From Pantoea sp. SOD02 (GTDB taxonomy: Bacteria; Pseudomonadota; Gammaproteobacteria; Enterobacterales; Enterobacteriaceae), in contig NZ_CP102604.1 of assembly GCF_024707505.1 (NCBI RefSeq), forward strand, positions 992,001-1,056,000: a stretch of DNA of 64,000 nt, given 5' to 3'. The notes beneath the pieces are model-generated. The model was not told where the DNA came from and searched no databases. It saw only the letters and a program-made list of their open reading frames with translations. A program made the translations under genes and the position numbers. Shown piece after piece: positions 63,844 to 64,000 of the stretch (its first letter is position 1; each line of letters starts with the position of its first letter).

Positions 63844-64000
63844 ATGAAAATGTTGCAACTGAGTGCGGCGCTGATCGCTGCGGGCGTGCTGGCAGGCTGT
63901 GCGCCAAAAGGGCCGGAACCGATCTATTACTGGGGCGATTATCAGCAGCAGATCTACAGCTACTACAAAAAAGATAGCGACCCGCAGAAGCAGATCGAAG
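63844..64000 (+). CDS. DUF4810 lipoprotein, cut by the window end
   Basis: The first 52 codons are visible: signal MKMLQLSAALIAAGVLAGC with lipobox LAGC, then PKGPEPIYYWGDYQQQIYSY typical of the DUF4810 family. It begins 11 bp after the CsgG-like gene with AAGGA upstream, so the two are co-transcribed. A GNA1162 (DUF799) lipoprotein gene is expected next. Confidence 0.85.
   Translation, partial: MKMLQLSAALIAAGVLAGCAPKGPEPIYYWGDYQQQIYSYYKKDSDPQKQIE

Overview
The window looks like chromosomal DNA of an enterobacterium in the Erwiniaceae, most likely Pantoea or a close relative. Gene content is enterobacterial throughout. From 42.4 to 58.7 kb it follows the E. coli order iraP-psiF-proC-yaiI-aroL-yaiA-aroM-ppnP-rdgC-mak, with three departures: phoA is absent between iraP and psiF, a block is inserted between psiF and proC, and another between yaiA and aroM. 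There are two ERIC elements, a JUMPstart/ops leader and a cheV gene. I see no rRNA, tRNA, CRISPR array or insertion sequence.

Layout. 0.2-5.0 kb: a phage-derived module of CI-like repressor, pL-like promoter with operators, nut site, P22-type N antiterminator, endolysin, holin, overlapping spanins and a tailspike-like beta-helix protein, closed by a strong terminator. There is no capsid, replication or integrase gene in the window; this is the most unusual locus here. 5.1-11.6 kb: a binding-protein ABC importer with a fused permease plus a DpiB/DpiA-like two-component system. 12.4-16.0 kb: an RfaH-type (ops) glycosyltransferase / Wzx flippase / glycosyltransferase operon. 16.3-21.0 kb: serine transporter sdaC, a chemoreceptor and cheV, with a 450-bp inverted-repeat element between the last two. 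21.2-32.8 kb: dbpA, a YmgB/AriR-like protein, an amidohydrolase / LysR / CynX-like transporter group, lldR-lldD, an OsmC-like protein, yniD and several small proteins, an HxlR regulator/SDR pair and a CPBP membrane protease. 33-41.7 kb: a CHASE4-PAS-GGDEF-EAL protein, small secreted proteins, a YcgZ-like connector, mdtG and a solitary lacZ. 42-48.5 kb: iraP, psiF, a symporter / nagB-like / nagA-like operon and a Rieske-FAD reductase. 48.5-58.7 kb: proC to mak, with an IclR / OPT transporter / DUF1177 group joined to aroM. 58.8-64 kb: an ethanolamine-type permease, a small-molecule kinase and an AraC regulator, then a TolA-like lipoprotein and a CsgG/DUF4810 lipoprotein pair cut by the window end.

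A short palindromic repeat family (GTAGGGT, stem, ACCTGG) lies in at least ten intergenic gaps. Its stems come in two compensating versions, TCGCCAT/ATGGCGA and GCGCAT/ATGCGC.

The two most promising systems are the repressor-N-lysis-tailspike module, which looks like a domesticated lambdoid early operon rewired to release a depolymerase, and the OPT/DUF1177/AroM operon, which looks like an import and processing route for an unknown peptide-like or D-amino-acid-containing compound. Functions come from protein motifs and remembered families; no database search was run.
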